DNA of 6,713 bases from Alistipes sp. (GCA_017559685.1 JAFYQY010000049.1:1-6713), one strand, 5' to 3'; positions 1 through 6,669 are shown, counted from the first letter of the stretch. The notes: generated by a model not told the origin, from the letters alone. A program made the numbers and translations.

Positions 1-588
1 GACAAGATTGTGGTGTGGACAGCGAAGAATCTCGCCTACATCACAGGCTTCGACACCCAGCAGCACTTCCCAGACGACACCGTACGTGTTGAGCGTTACG
101 AGGCGGGTAAGGTCTACAACCTCTGCTACTTCGACAAGGAGCAGGGCTACTACTATATGAAGCGTTTCCAGCTCGAGCAGACCGACAAGGCACAGTACTT
201 CCTCGACGAGGATGGCTCGTGTCGCTTCGAGTGCATATCGGGCGCAAAGGGTGCAACGTTGGAGGTTACCTATAAGGGTGCACACGAAAATCGCCCAGCT
301 GACATCGTAAATGTCGAGGAGTTCGTAGGCGTTAAGTCGTGCAAGGCGAAGGGTAAGCGATTGACTACATTCGACGTGGCAACGTTGACCTTTATCGAGC
401 CCGAGATTATCGAGCCAGAGCCAACTGACGAGCCTATCGACGACGATGCAGCCGACGATACAATTCAGGATGTTGATACTGAGGAGGTTGTAACCGAGGT
501 GAAGCCGGTGGATAACAGCAATACCCCTATCGAGATTATTCGTCATAATATTGATGAGGGAGAGAGCGAACAGTTGAATTTGTTTTAA
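1..588 (+). CDS. parC: DNA topoisomerase IV / gyrase subunit A, C-terminal part (5' truncated by window edge)
   Basis: The reading frame is open from base 1, so the 195 visible residues are the C-terminal end of a longer protein; an internal GTG at 10 is not the start. The visible part resembles the C-terminal DNA-wrapping region of Bacteroidota ParC/GyrA-type subunits, with a run around residues 107-124 (GVKSCKAKGKRLTTFD) that I recognise from these proteins. Subunit A carries the DNA-cleaving tyrosine in the N-terminal part, outside the window; with subunit B it decatenates or supercoils DNA. From about residue 132 the protein becomes a low-complexity acidic tail rich in Glu, Asp and Pro, ending in QLNLF (residues 191-195), which looks like a sliding-clamp-binding peptide. 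aroK starts 12 bp downstream. Whether this is ParC or GyrA cannot be decided without the N-terminal part; ParC is preferred because of the divergent, short wrapping domain. Family identity is by remembered resemblance, not a search. Confidence 0.75.
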   Translation, partial: DKIVVWTAKNLAYITGFDTQQHFPDDTVRVERYEAGKVYNLCYFDKEQGYYYMKRFQLEQTDKAQYFLDEDGSCRFECISGAKGATLEVTYKGAHENRPADIVNVEEFVGVKSCKAKGKRLTTFDVATLTFIEPEIIEPEPTDEPIDDDAADDTIQDVDTEEVVTEVKPVDNSNTPIEIIRHNIDEGESEQLNLF

Positions 589-600
589 CGAGAAACTGCG

Positions 601-1125
601 ATGCGTCTCTATCTGACGGGTTATATGGGTACGGGAAAGAGTACCCTCGGTCGCAAGATTGCCAAGCGCACCGAACTCCCATTTCTCGACACCGATAAGA
701 TGGTCGAGGAGGCGGAGGGTGCCGAGGTTGCCGATATTATAACCTATGCAGGCGAGGAGTATTTCCGTGAGGCGGAGCGCAGAGCTTTGGAGAAGACCGC
801 CGAGGTCGAAGATGCGATAATCTCGACGGGCGGAGGACTTCCCGTATGGGGCGACAACCAGGCGTGGATGGCAGAACGAGGAGTTTTGGTCTACCTCAAG
901 CGTACACCCGAGCAGATTCTCTCTCGACTCTCGCCACACGGCCGCTTTAAGCGTCCGAAGCTTCGAGGCTTGAGCGACGAGGAGGTTTTGCAGGTTATGC
1001 GAGACGGAATAGCCGAGCGTGAACCTATATACGAGAAGGCTGATATAGTGTTCGACTGCTCGCAAACAAGCGATTGGGAGATAGTCGACAGATTGTGTGA
1101 ATTGGTAAAGAACGCAGATGAATAG
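601..1125 (+). CDS. aroK: Shikimate kinase
   Basis: Cytoplasmic enzyme that phosphorylates shikimate with ATP to give shikimate 3-phosphate, the fifth step of the chorismate (aromatic amino acid) pathway. At 174 residues it has the normal family length. The NMP-kinase fold landmarks are all present: Walker A GYMGTGKST at residues 7-15, shikimate-binding Asp in FLDTDK (D30, D32), Arg in YFREAE (R56), the Walker-B-like glycine run STGGGLP (G77-G79), the lid with R115/R118-P119, and the second shikimate Arg in REPIY (R140). The ATG at 601 puts the P-loop at the usual distance from the N-terminus, so the start is secure. The leader has no Shine-Dalgarno, as expected in Bacteroidota. It follows the topoisomerase gene by 12 bp and its last 8 bases overlap murI (ATGAATAG), implying translational coupling within one operon. 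No key residue is missing. Confidence 0.96.
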   Translation: MRLYLTGYMGTGKSTLGRKIAKRTELPFLDTDKMVEEAEGAEVADIITYAGEEYFREAERRALEKTAEVEDAIISTGGGLPVWGDNQAWMAERGVLVYLKRTPEQILSRLSPHGRFKRPKLRGLSDEEVLQVMRDGIAEREPIYEKADIVFDCSQTSDWEIVDRLCELVKNADE

Positions 1126-1882
1126 AGCGATTGGCATATTCGATTCGGGGTTGGGAGGACTCTCGGTTTGGCAGGCATTACACGATGCACTGCCATACGA
1201 GTCTTTGATATACCTCGGCGATGGTGCTCGATGCCCATACGGCTCACGCAGTCGTGAGGAGGTGCTCAAGTTCACTGAGGAGGCGGTCGAGAGGTTGCTT
1301 TCGGAGGGTTGCAAGATGATTGTTGTGGCTTGCAATACGGCTACAGCGGTAGCAATTAAGTATCTGCGTGAGAAATATCCCGATATCCCGTTCGTTGGTC
1401 TTGAGCCTGCGGTAAAACCTGCGGCACTCACCACGAAGTCGGGCATTATCGGAGTATTGGCTACGAAACGCTCGCTCGAGGGTGACCACTTCCGTAGGGC
1501 AGAGGAGCGCTTTGGTTCGGAGGTTACAATCCTGAAGGCGGTAGGCGAAGGGTTTGTCGAGGCAGTCGAGGAGAATCGAGAGCATACTCCCGAGACCGCA
1601 GAGATTGTCCGCAAGGCTGTGCAACCACTTGTCGAGGCGGGAGCCGATAAGATAGTTTTGGGTTGTACTCACTACCCATTCCTGCGAGCCGAGATTGCGA
1701 GTGTTGCGGGCGAAGGCGTTGAGATTATCGACTCGTCGGCGGCTGTGGCACGAAGGGTTATAGCACTGCTCGAGGAGGGTGGCATAGCCAAAACAGAGGG
1801 CAAGTCCGAGTATCGCTTTTTGACCTTTGCCGACGAGGCTTATGTCGAGCGATTGCGAAATAAGGCGTTTCAAAATAGATAA
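1118..1882 (+). CDS. murI: Glutamate racemase
   Basis: Cofactor-independent racemase that interconverts L- and D-glutamate and supplies D-Glu for peptidoglycan stem peptides; cytoplasmic. The 254 residues are slightly on the short side of the usual 255-280. Diagnostic motifs are in the right order: GIFDSGLGGLSV at 6-17 (D9, S10), the substrate loop YLGDGARCPYG at 32-42, the first catalytic cysteine in VVACNTATA (C72), GLEPAVKPA at 94-102, and the second catalytic cysteine in LGCTHYPFL (C183, with H185). Asp/Glu racemase family members share this two-cysteine, two-domain layout. The start ATG lies inside the end of aroK with an 8-bp overlap; the FDSG motif begins at residue 8, as usual, which supports this start. 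The stop is 14 bp before ftsK. Expression is presumably coupled to aroK; no separate promoter is visible. Confidence 0.96.
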   Translation: MNRAIGIFDSGLGGLSVWQALHDALPYESLIYLGDGARCPYGSRSREEVLKFTEEAVERLLSEGCKMIVVACNTATAVAIKYLREKYPDIPFVGLEPAVKPAALTTKSGIIGVLATKRSLEGDHFRRAEERFGSEVTILKAVGEGFVEAVEENREHTPETAEIVRKAVQPLVEAGADKIVLGCTHYPFLRAEIASVAGEGVEIIDSSAAVARRVIALLEEGGIAKTEGKSEYRFLTFADEAYVERLRNKAFQNR

Positions 1883-1896
1883 AAACAGAACAAGAT

Positions 1897-4392
1897 ATGG
1901 CAAAAAATGGTAAAGGCGTTTCTAACGCAGAGCAAAAGCGCAAGAATAGCACTGGCAATTCGGTTGGGGCTCGCTACACATTGGAGAGAGCATTGTGGAT
2001 AGGCGGTCTTGTGCTGTTTCTCTTTTCGGTATATTTGTTTATCGCCTCGGTAGCACACCTCTTCGTTTGGGAGAACGATGTGGCAGCTGTTGCAAACAAC
2101 CCGCAGAATGCAGATGTCGAGGTGGCAAACATCGGTGGCCCTATGGGTGCGTTTTTGGCGCATATGCTTATCGGCAAGTCGTTCGGCTTGTGCGGTTTGC
2201 TCATACCTGTAATTGGCGTATTGTTTGGCGGTTTCTTCATTATGCAACGCTCACGAGTGTTGTGGCGTACTGCACTCTCGATAATGCTCATTACAATTTG
2301 TGGATCGCTCACTTTGGCATTCCTTCCGTTTGGCGAGGGTTTGTATGGTAGCGACTTGGGTGGCGAATTTGGTCTCGCAATAGTCAATATGCTCGACGAT
2401 AAGATCGGTGTTATAGGTGTTATCCTCACACTCGTTGCAGCGTGGATATTGACAGGCGTTATCATTAATCTCAATTTTATCGACTTCATAAAGCGCACTA
2501 CAATCAACGGTGTGGAGCAGAGCAAGGACTTGCTCTCTACCGCTCGAGAGTTTGTTGCACGCAAGCGTGAGGATCGCAAGGCTCAAAAAGAGAACGCCGC
2601 TGCCGAGAATGACGCAGTCGAGGGTGGCGACCAGGTACGAGTAGTTGGTGCGACGGAGGAGCCTACAGTACAACCACAACCAGAGCCAACACCTGTAACA
2701 CCAGAGCCTCAGCCAGCGCCAGAACAACCAACTGAGCCTGAGGTTGAACCAACACCGGAAGATGTTGTTACTGAGACTGAGAATACGACCGATTCGCAGT
2801 CTAATATCGATGTGGTTGAGGTTACAGAGCATACCGACCCTGAGCTCTCATCGGCTCAGATTGACAAGCGTCGTCCATACGACCCAGATAGCACTCCTGA
2901 CTACCAATTCCCGAAGGTTGAGTGTCTTCTCAGCCACGAGAATGGTGCCGAGGTTTCGAACGAGGAGATAGAGGAGAATAAACAACGTATCGAGGAGGCT
3001 TTGGGTAACTTCGGTGTGCCTATCGTATCGATGACCGCAACCATTGGCCCAACCGTTACGTTGTACGAGATCGTGCAGGAGAAGGGCGTTAAAATTGCAA
3101 AGGTAAAGAGCCTCGAGAGCGATATCGCTCAGTCGTTGAAGGCTCGTGGTATCCGTATTATCGCTCCAATTCCTGGCAAGGGAACTATCGGTATCGAGGT
3201 GCCAAATATTAATAAAGAGACCGTGTCGATGCGTTCGGCCATTAAGTCGGAGCGCTTCCAGAACTTCAAGGCGGAGCTTCCTGTTGTTATTGGTCGTACC
3301 ATCCAGAACGAGAACTTTGTATTCGACTTGGCCAAGATGCCTCACTTGCTCGTTGCGGGTGCTACAGGTCAGGGTAAGTCGGTAGGCTTGAATGCTATCA
3401 TCACATCGTTGCTCTACCGCAAGGATCCTTCGCAGTTGAAGTTTGTGCTTATCGACCCTAAGACCGTCGAGTTTAAGCTCTACGAAAAGTTGGAGAATCA
3501 CTACTTGGCGAAGATGGAGTCGGAGGACGATATTATAGTGAAAGACCCTAAGAAGGCTATCTACACGCTCAACTCGTTGTGCGCCGAGATGGAGAGTCGT
3601 CTCGCAAAGTGCGGTGACGCCGAGGTGCGAAATATCGTTGAGTACAACGAGAAGGTGCGTAAGCACGAGATTGATGGCTCTTTGATGCCTTATATCGTTG
3701 TTATCATCGACGAGTTTGCCGACCTTATCCAAACCGCCAAGGAGGTCGAGAAACCCGTTATGCGCTTGGCTCAGAAGGCTCGTGCTATCGGTATCCACCT
3801 TATTGTCGCAACTCAGCGACCTGATGTTAAGGTTATTACAGGTACTATCAAGGCGAACTTCCCTGCCCGTATCGCATTCCGTGTGATGCAGATGACCGAC
3901 TCACGTACTATTATCGATCAGCCGGGAGCACAACAGCTCATCGGTCGAGGCGATATGCTTATCTCGATTAACGGCGAGCTCACCCGTGTGCAGTGCGCAT
4001 TTGTCGACACCCCTGAGGTGTGCGATATCGTAAATCATATCTCGCAACAGCCGTACCCATATCCTACAGGCACCTATATGTTGCCTGACTTCGAGGATGG
4101 CTCGTCGGGTAGCGGTGGCTCGGAGCCAAACTTCGGTAGCGAGAGTGGTGCACCTCGTCAGTACGACGAGTATTTTGCTGCGGTGGCTCGTGATGCCGTT
4201 GCAAGTGGAAGATTGTCTACCTCTTCGATTCAGAGTATATATAATGTAGGCTTCAACCGTGCAGGTCGTATCACACGACAGTTGGAACAGGCGGGTATTG
4301 TTGGCCCAGCAAATGGCTCGAAGCCTCGTGATACACGAATTCACGATATGGAGGAGTTGGAGAAGTTGTTGCAGGCTCTTGGAGTGGAGTAG
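1897..4392 (+). CDS. ftsK: DNA translocase FtsK (FtsK/SpoIIIE family)
   Basis: Septum-anchored, ATP-driven double-stranded DNA pump that clears chromosome termini from the closing septum and in many bacteria activates XerCD dimer resolution. The 831-residue layout is canonical: a basic cytoplasmic N-terminus, four hydrophobic segments at about 32-56, 86-116, 124-145 and 170-195, a short linker (about 225-325) rich in Pro, Glu, Gln and Thr, then the alpha/beta motor and a C-terminal gamma domain. Motor motifs are Walker A GATGQGKS at 488-495 (K494), Walker B IVVIIDEFADL ending at 610 (D605, E606), and ATQRPDV at 638-644. The gamma winged helix (about 770-822) carries GFNRAGRI and AGIVGPANGSKPR, the usual DNA-orienting module. 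The linker is far shorter than in E. coli FtsK but ordinary for this phylum. The ATG follows an A-rich leader without Shine-Dalgarno, 14 bp after murI; the stop is 4 bp before the lolA-like start. The protein appears intact. Confidence 0.97.
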   Translation: MAKNGKGVSNAEQKRKNSTGNSVGARYTLERALWIGGLVLFLFSVYLFIASVAHLFVWENDVAAVANNPQNADVEVANIGGPMGAFLAHMLIGKSFGLCGLLIPVIGVLFGGFFIMQRSRVLWRTALSIMLITICGSLTLAFLPFGEGLYGSDLGGEFGLAIVNMLDDKIGVIGVILTLVAAWILTGVIINLNFIDFIKRTTINGVEQSKDLLSTAREFVARKREDRKAQKENAAAENDAVEGGDQVRVVGATEEPTVQPQPEPTPVTPEPQPAPEQPTEPEVEPTPEDVVTETENTTDSQSNIDVVEVTEHTDPELSSAQIDKRRPYDPDSTPDYQFPKVECLLSHENGAEVSNEEIEENKQRIEEALGNFGVPIVSMTATIGPTVTLYEIVQEKGVKIAKVKSLESDIAQSLKARGIRIIAPIPGKGTIGIEVPNINKETVSMRSAIKSERFQNFKAELPVVIGRTIQNENFVFDLAKMPHLLVAGATGQGKSVGLNAIITSLLYRKDPSQLKFVLIDPKTVEFKLYEKLENHYLAKMESEDDIIVKDPKKAIYTLNSLCAEMESRLAKCGDAEVRNIVEYNEKVRKHEIDGSLMPYIVVIIDEFADLIQTAKEVEKPVMRLAQKARAIGIHLIVATQRPDVKVITGTIKANFPARIAFRVMQMTDSRTIIDQPGAQQLIGRGDMLISINGELTRVQCAFVDTPEVCDIVNHISQQPYPYPTGTYMLPDFEDGSSGSGGSEPNFGSESGAPRQYDEYFAAVARDAVASGRLSTSSIQSIYNVGFNRAGRITRQLEQAGIVGPANGSKPRDTRIHDMEELEKLLQALGVE

Positions 4393-4396
4393 TGAT

Positions 4397-4978
4397 ATGC
4401 GAAAGTTTATCGCCATATTGATGATGTTTGCAACTCTCTCGGCTGTGGCCGACGAGAGGGGCGAGAAACGTCTTGAAGCAATCTCTCGCCACTATTCGAG
4501 TTTGGGACGATACTCGGTGTCGTTTGTTATGCGTGTAGGCGACGAACAGCATAGCGGCACTATGTTGGTCGATGGCAAGAACTCCTACCTGAAGGCTGCC
4601 GATTTGGAGGTGTTTATTATCGACTCGTTGCGCTACGAGGTGCGAGGCGAGGCGAAGGAGATAATCTTGGATAGAGCCGATGTCTACGAGAAGGAGTTGC
4701 TCAACTCGTTGAATGGTCTGTCGCACATTGCTACCGACTATATTATCGAGGAGAGTGTCGAAAGTTGTTGTGTAGCGTTGCGCCTAACGCCTAAAAAGTC
4801 GGGCGAGGCGATATATGTTGTAACCACTCCTGACGGCCAAAGCGTGGCTAAACTGCAATATGGCGCAGGTGAGAATAGGGTAGAGATAAGTGTCAAGTCG
4901 TGCCAAACCACAACACAACGACTACCTATATTCTCCAAAGAGCAATATAAAGGGTTTGAATTGATAGATTTTCGATAA
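4397..4978 (+). CDS. lolA: LolA-like periplasmic outer-membrane lipoprotein carrier
   Basis: Protein of 193 residues with a clear Sec signal peptide: Lys/Arg at 2-3, a hydrophobic core to about residue 16, and a likely cleavage after AVA (residue 18). There is no lipobox cysteine, so the mature protein should be soluble in the periplasm. The rest is an alternating beta-strand pattern: YSVSFVMRV at 39-47, SGTMLVDGKNSYL at 53-65, then VFIIDSLRYEV at 72-82. This fits the open-barrel LolA/LolB fold, in which an outer-membrane-directed protein shrinks fluorescence-free acyl chains into a hydrophobic cavity during transport from LolCDE. Length matches LolA. The assignment rests on strand pattern plus position directly behind ftsK, an arrangement I know from Bacteroidales; sequence divergence is substantial, so a generic LolA-fold protein is the safer reading. 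The frame is open upstream into ftsK, but ATG 4397 gives the signal peptide and sits 4 bp after the ftsK stop. No obvious terminator follows. Confidence 0.68.
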   Translation: MRKFIAILMMFATLSAVADERGEKRLEAISRHYSSLGRYSVSFVMRVGDEQHSGTMLVDGKNSYLKAADLEVFIIDSLRYEVRGEAKEIILDRADVYEKELLNSLNGLSHIATDYIIEESVESCCVALRLTPKKSGEAIYVVTTPDGQSVAKLQYGAGENRVEISVKSCQTTTQRLPIFSKEQYKGFELIDFR

Positions 4979-4987
4979 AAAAAACGA

Positions 4988-5082
4988 AAAATTTGAGTGA
5001 AAATTTTGTAGATTGAGAAAAATGTTTTAATTTAGTACTACGAAAGAAAAACAATCAACGAAATAACACTTAAAATTTGAGT
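4988..5082. repeat. 11-bp direct repeat AAAATTTGAGT flanking the HTH-gene promoter
   Basis: AAAATTTGAGT occurs at 4988-4998 and again at 5072-5082, an 84-bp offset. The first copy is just upstream of the proposed -33 element and the second ends 3 bp before the ATG of the HTH gene. A related AAAATTTTG lies at 5001-5008 (AAATTTTG strictly). The spacer is very AT-rich, so chance is not excluded; operator function is only a suggestion. Confidence 0.35.
5005..5035 (+). promoter_or_regulatory. Putative Bacteroidota-type sigma-ABfr promoter for the small HTH gene
   Basis: A TTTG at 5005-5008 is followed after 19 bp by TAATTTAG at 5028-5035, which matches five of the six fixed positions of the Bacteroidota -7 element TAnnTTTG. 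The 19-bp spacing falls in the accepted 19-21 bp range. Transcription would begin near 5042, leaving an A-rich leader of about 44 nt before the ATG at 5086. The AT-richness of the region makes chance matches likely. Confidence 0.42.
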
Positions 5083-5085
5083 TTT

Positions 5086-5334
5086 ATGATTATCACATTT
5101 AACGAGTTGCGCCGTATCAAGGATAGACTTCCAAGCGGCAGTTCACAGCGTATTGCAGATGAGTTGGGTCTCGATGTAGAGACCGTGCGTAACTATTTTG
5201 GCGGAAAGCATTTTGACGCTAAGGGTTCGGTAGGTGTTCACTTTGAGCAGGGTCCGGACGGTGGCGTTGTAACGCTTGACGATACAACTATTCTCGATGC
5301 TGCAATGCGTATCTTGAACGAGTTGGAGAAATAA
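5086..5334 (+). CDS. Small helix-turn-helix DNA-binding protein, function unknown
   Basis: An 82-residue protein. Residues 20-38 (SQRIADELGLDVETVRNYF) form a clear helix-turn-helix: helix 2 around RIADELG, turn at GLD, recognition helix VETVRNYF, in the style of LacI or Cro-like folds. The N-terminal helix ITFNELRRIKDRL precedes it. The second half contains a Gly-rich turn (GPDGG, 56-60), a strand VVTLDD and a final amphipathic helix to the C-terminus, perhaps for dimerisation. I recognise this as a conserved short Bacteroidales protein usually labelled only DNA-binding protein or hypothetical. The frame can be extended to a TTG at 5077, but ATG 5086 gives the normal MIITFNEL start. The gene is monocistronic, between a putative promoter (5005-5035) and a terminator (5354-5388). 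Its size and isolation suggest a transcription regulator or nucleoid-type factor; the target is unknown. Confidence 0.85.
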   Translation: MIITFNELRRIKDRLPSGSSQRIADELGLDVETVRNYFGGKHFDAKGSVGVHFEQGPDGGVVTLDDTTILDAAMRILNELEK

Positions 5335-5353
5335 TCTCTAAAATTACAATTAA

Positions 5354-5388
5354 AGGGTTGTCTTTATTTAAGGGCAACCCTATTTTTT
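5354..5388 (+). terminator. Intrinsic terminator of the HTH gene
   Basis: AGGGTTG at 5354-5360 pairs perfectly with CAACCCT at 5375-5381. The stem can extend inward by about four weaker pairs (T61-G74, C62-G73, T63-G72, T64-A71), leaving a six-base loop. A run TATTTTTT at 5381-5388 follows immediately. It lies 20 bp after the HTH-gene stop and closes that transcription unit. Confidence 0.85.
5357..5388 (+). promoter_or_regulatory. Possible promoter of the SGNH hydrolase gene, overlapping the terminator
   Basis: GTTG at 5357-5360 (3 of 4 to TTTG) is separated by 20 bp from TATTTTTT at 5381-5388 (five of six fixed positions of TAnnTTTG). A start near 5394 would leave a leader of about 26 nt before ATG 5420. 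There is little other room for a promoter between the terminator and the gene. Weak matches only. Confidence 0.22.
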
Positions 5389-5419
5389 CAGTAATAGTAA
5401 CTCCCTAAAAAATAGAACA

Positions 5420-6535
5420 ATGAAAAGATTATTTATGGCTGTAGTTTGCGTGGCAATGGCATTGTCGGTAACTGCACAGAGAAAGGCTCCGAAGCTCGAT
5501 TATGTAAATGCACTCGACCTCACAATGATTGGTAAGTTGTGCGAGACAACTAACCCTTATCACCGTATGGAGACCGAGAAGATTGAGGGCATCACTAAGG
5601 GCGAGGCTCACTTGCTCAAGATGGCTTCGGGCTTGGCTATCGTATTCAAAACCAACTCAAAGACGATCTACGTGAAGGCTCGCTATGGCAAGAATACAAT
5701 CTGGAACCAGTATGCTCCATTGACCTCTACTCAGGGCTTCAACCTCTTTATTAAGGATGCTGACGGCGAGTGGACTTGGGCAGCTTCTAGAGCACACAAA
5801 ATCACTCCACACCCATCACGCTTCGACAAGATGGCTGAGCCTTTGCACATCATCTCTGGTATGTACGATGGCGAGAAGGAGTGCTTGCTCTATCTCCCTC
5901 TCTTCTCGGAGTTGGAGGGCTTGGAGATTGGTGTAACACCTGGCTCTGATATCGAGAAGATGAAGAACCCATTCCGCCACAATATCGCAGTCTTTGGCTC
6001 GAGCTTTACTCACGGCTCGTGCGCCTCGGGTGCTGGCTTGACTTGGCCTGCATTCCTCTCTCGTGCAACCGATTGGCACCTCTGCTCGTTCGGTATGTCG
6101 GGTAATAGTAAGTTGCAGCCATACCTCGGCGAGGTGTTTGGCCAGATCAATGCCGATGCGCTTATCTGCGATGCGTTCTCAAACCCTAATATCCCACAAA
6201 TTAAGGATCGTATCCGCCCATTCATCGAGGCTGTACGCAAGGGTAATCCTGATATGCCGATTATCTTCCTCAATACTATCTATCGTGAGAGCCGTAACTT
6301 CTCTCCAGGCTACGAGAAGCGTGAGCAGGATCGTATCAACTTTGTTGAGGAGACACTCGCTAAGGTTACCAAGGAGTACAAGAATGTATACTTCGTAAAT
6401 GTTCCAAATCAGACCGGTACCGACCACCTCACCTCAGCCGATGGTACTCACCCATACTCGTATGGTTACCACCGTTGGGCTCAGGCGATAGAGAAGCCGA
6501 TTCGTAAGATTCTTAAGAAGCACGGCATCCGATAG
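5420..6535 (+). CDS. Secreted SGNH/GDSL-family hydrolase (probable esterase)
   Basis: A 371-residue protein with a Sec signal peptide: MKR start, hydrophobic stretch, likely cleavage after VTA (residue 19) before QRKAP. No lipobox is seen (C10 lies within the hydrophobic core without the typical context), so a soluble periplasmic or exported product is expected. Residues about 28-180 look like the beta-rich N-terminal domain that precedes the catalytic domain in one SGNH branch (ALDLTMIGK near the start recalls the GxDLY-type motif). The catalytic part has block I FGSSFTHGSCAS (192-203, nucleophile S195), block II GMSGNSKL (225-232), block III-like DAFSNP (251-256, N255) and block V DGTHP (D341, H344). 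The set is complete, so the enzyme should be active. Family members deacylate sugars, polysaccharides or lipids; which substrate applies here cannot be told. ATG 5420 has an A-rich leader. Its stop lies inside the left arm of the large palindrome at 6524-6669. Confidence 0.88.
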   Translation: MKRLFMAVVCVAMALSVTAQRKAPKLDYVNALDLTMIGKLCETTNPYHRMETEKIEGITKGEAHLLKMASGLAIVFKTNSKTIYVKARYGKNTIWNQYAPLTSTQGFNLFIKDADGEWTWAASRAHKITPHPSRFDKMAEPLHIISGMYDGEKECLLYLPLFSELEGLEIGVTPGSDIEKMKNPFRHNIAVFGSSFTHGSCASGAGLTWPAFLSRATDWHLCSFGMSGNSKLQPYLGEVFGQINADALICDAFSNPNIPQIKDRIRPFIEAVRKGNPDMPIIFLNTIYRESRNFSPGYEKREQDRINFVEETLAKVTKEYKNVYFVNVPNQTGTDHLTSADGTHPYSYGYHRWAQAIEKPIRKILKKHGIR

Positions 6536-6669
6536 CAGACAAAAATAAGGGATAACTACTTCCCCTAAAAAGACTCCCGACATCCTTACATAGGTCTACT
6601 ATGCTGCGGTGTCGGGAGCCTTTGTTATTGTTGTATTTACCTCCTTATTTTTGCCTGCTTGAGGATGCC
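6524..6669. repeat. Large imperfect palindrome (about 146 bp) spanning the hydrolase 3' end
   Basis: Left arm 6524-6550 and the reverse complement of 6643-6669 agree at 23 of 27 positions. They share GGCATCC at the outer end and GCAGACAAAAATAAGG versus GCAGGCAAAAATAAGG (15 of 16) at the inner end. Moving inward, 6551-6573 against 6642-6619 agrees at about 13 of 23 positions with one gap. CTCCCGACA (6574-6582) pairs perfectly with 6610-6618, and CATAG (6589-6593) with CTATG (6599-6603). All these pairs share nearly the same axis, at about 6596, so this is one nested structure and not several chance repeats. The left arm contains the last codons and the TAG stop of the hydrolase gene. Confidence 0.8.
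6566..6630. terminator. Bidirectional intrinsic terminator between convergent genes
   Basis: A perfect 9-bp stem, CTCCCGACA at 6574-6582 with TGTCGGGAG at 6610-6618, extends by one outer pair beyond a mismatch (A6573/C6619, then G6572-C6620). The 27-nt loop contains a second 5-bp hairpin, 6589-6593 with 6599-6603. On the plus strand the stem is followed by TTTGTTATTG (6621-6630). On the minus strand it is followed by a better U tract (TCTTTTTA, complement of 6566-6573). It should stop the hydrolase transcript and also a convergent one from the right. Confidence 0.8.

Noticed and set aside
1244..1903. Minus-strand open frame (219 codons) covering murI
   Set aside because: Antisense shadow of murI, whose two catalytic cysteine motifs are intact on the plus strand; the antisense product has no plausible fold or start context.
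2656..2800. Pro/Glu/Gln/Thr-rich repetitive stretch in ftsK
   Set aside because: This is the normal low-complexity linker between membrane anchor and motor, not a tandem-repeat locus or a CRISPR-like array.
2848..3798. Long minus-strand open frame (316 codons) opposite the ftsK motor region
   Set aside because: It lies wholly antisense to conserved FtsK motifs, and its translation is Leu/Arg/Asn-rich with no recognisable domain. It is a by-product of the codon bias of ftsK.
4259..4396. Upstream extension of the lolA-like frame into ftsK
   Set aside because: An earlier start would overlap the ftsK winged-helix region and bury the signal peptide. ATG 4397 gives a proper export signal and a 4-bp gap.
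5077..5085. TTG start three codons upstream of the HTH gene
   Set aside because: ATG at 5086 is the stronger codon, and the protein then begins MIITFNEL, as I remember for its relatives.
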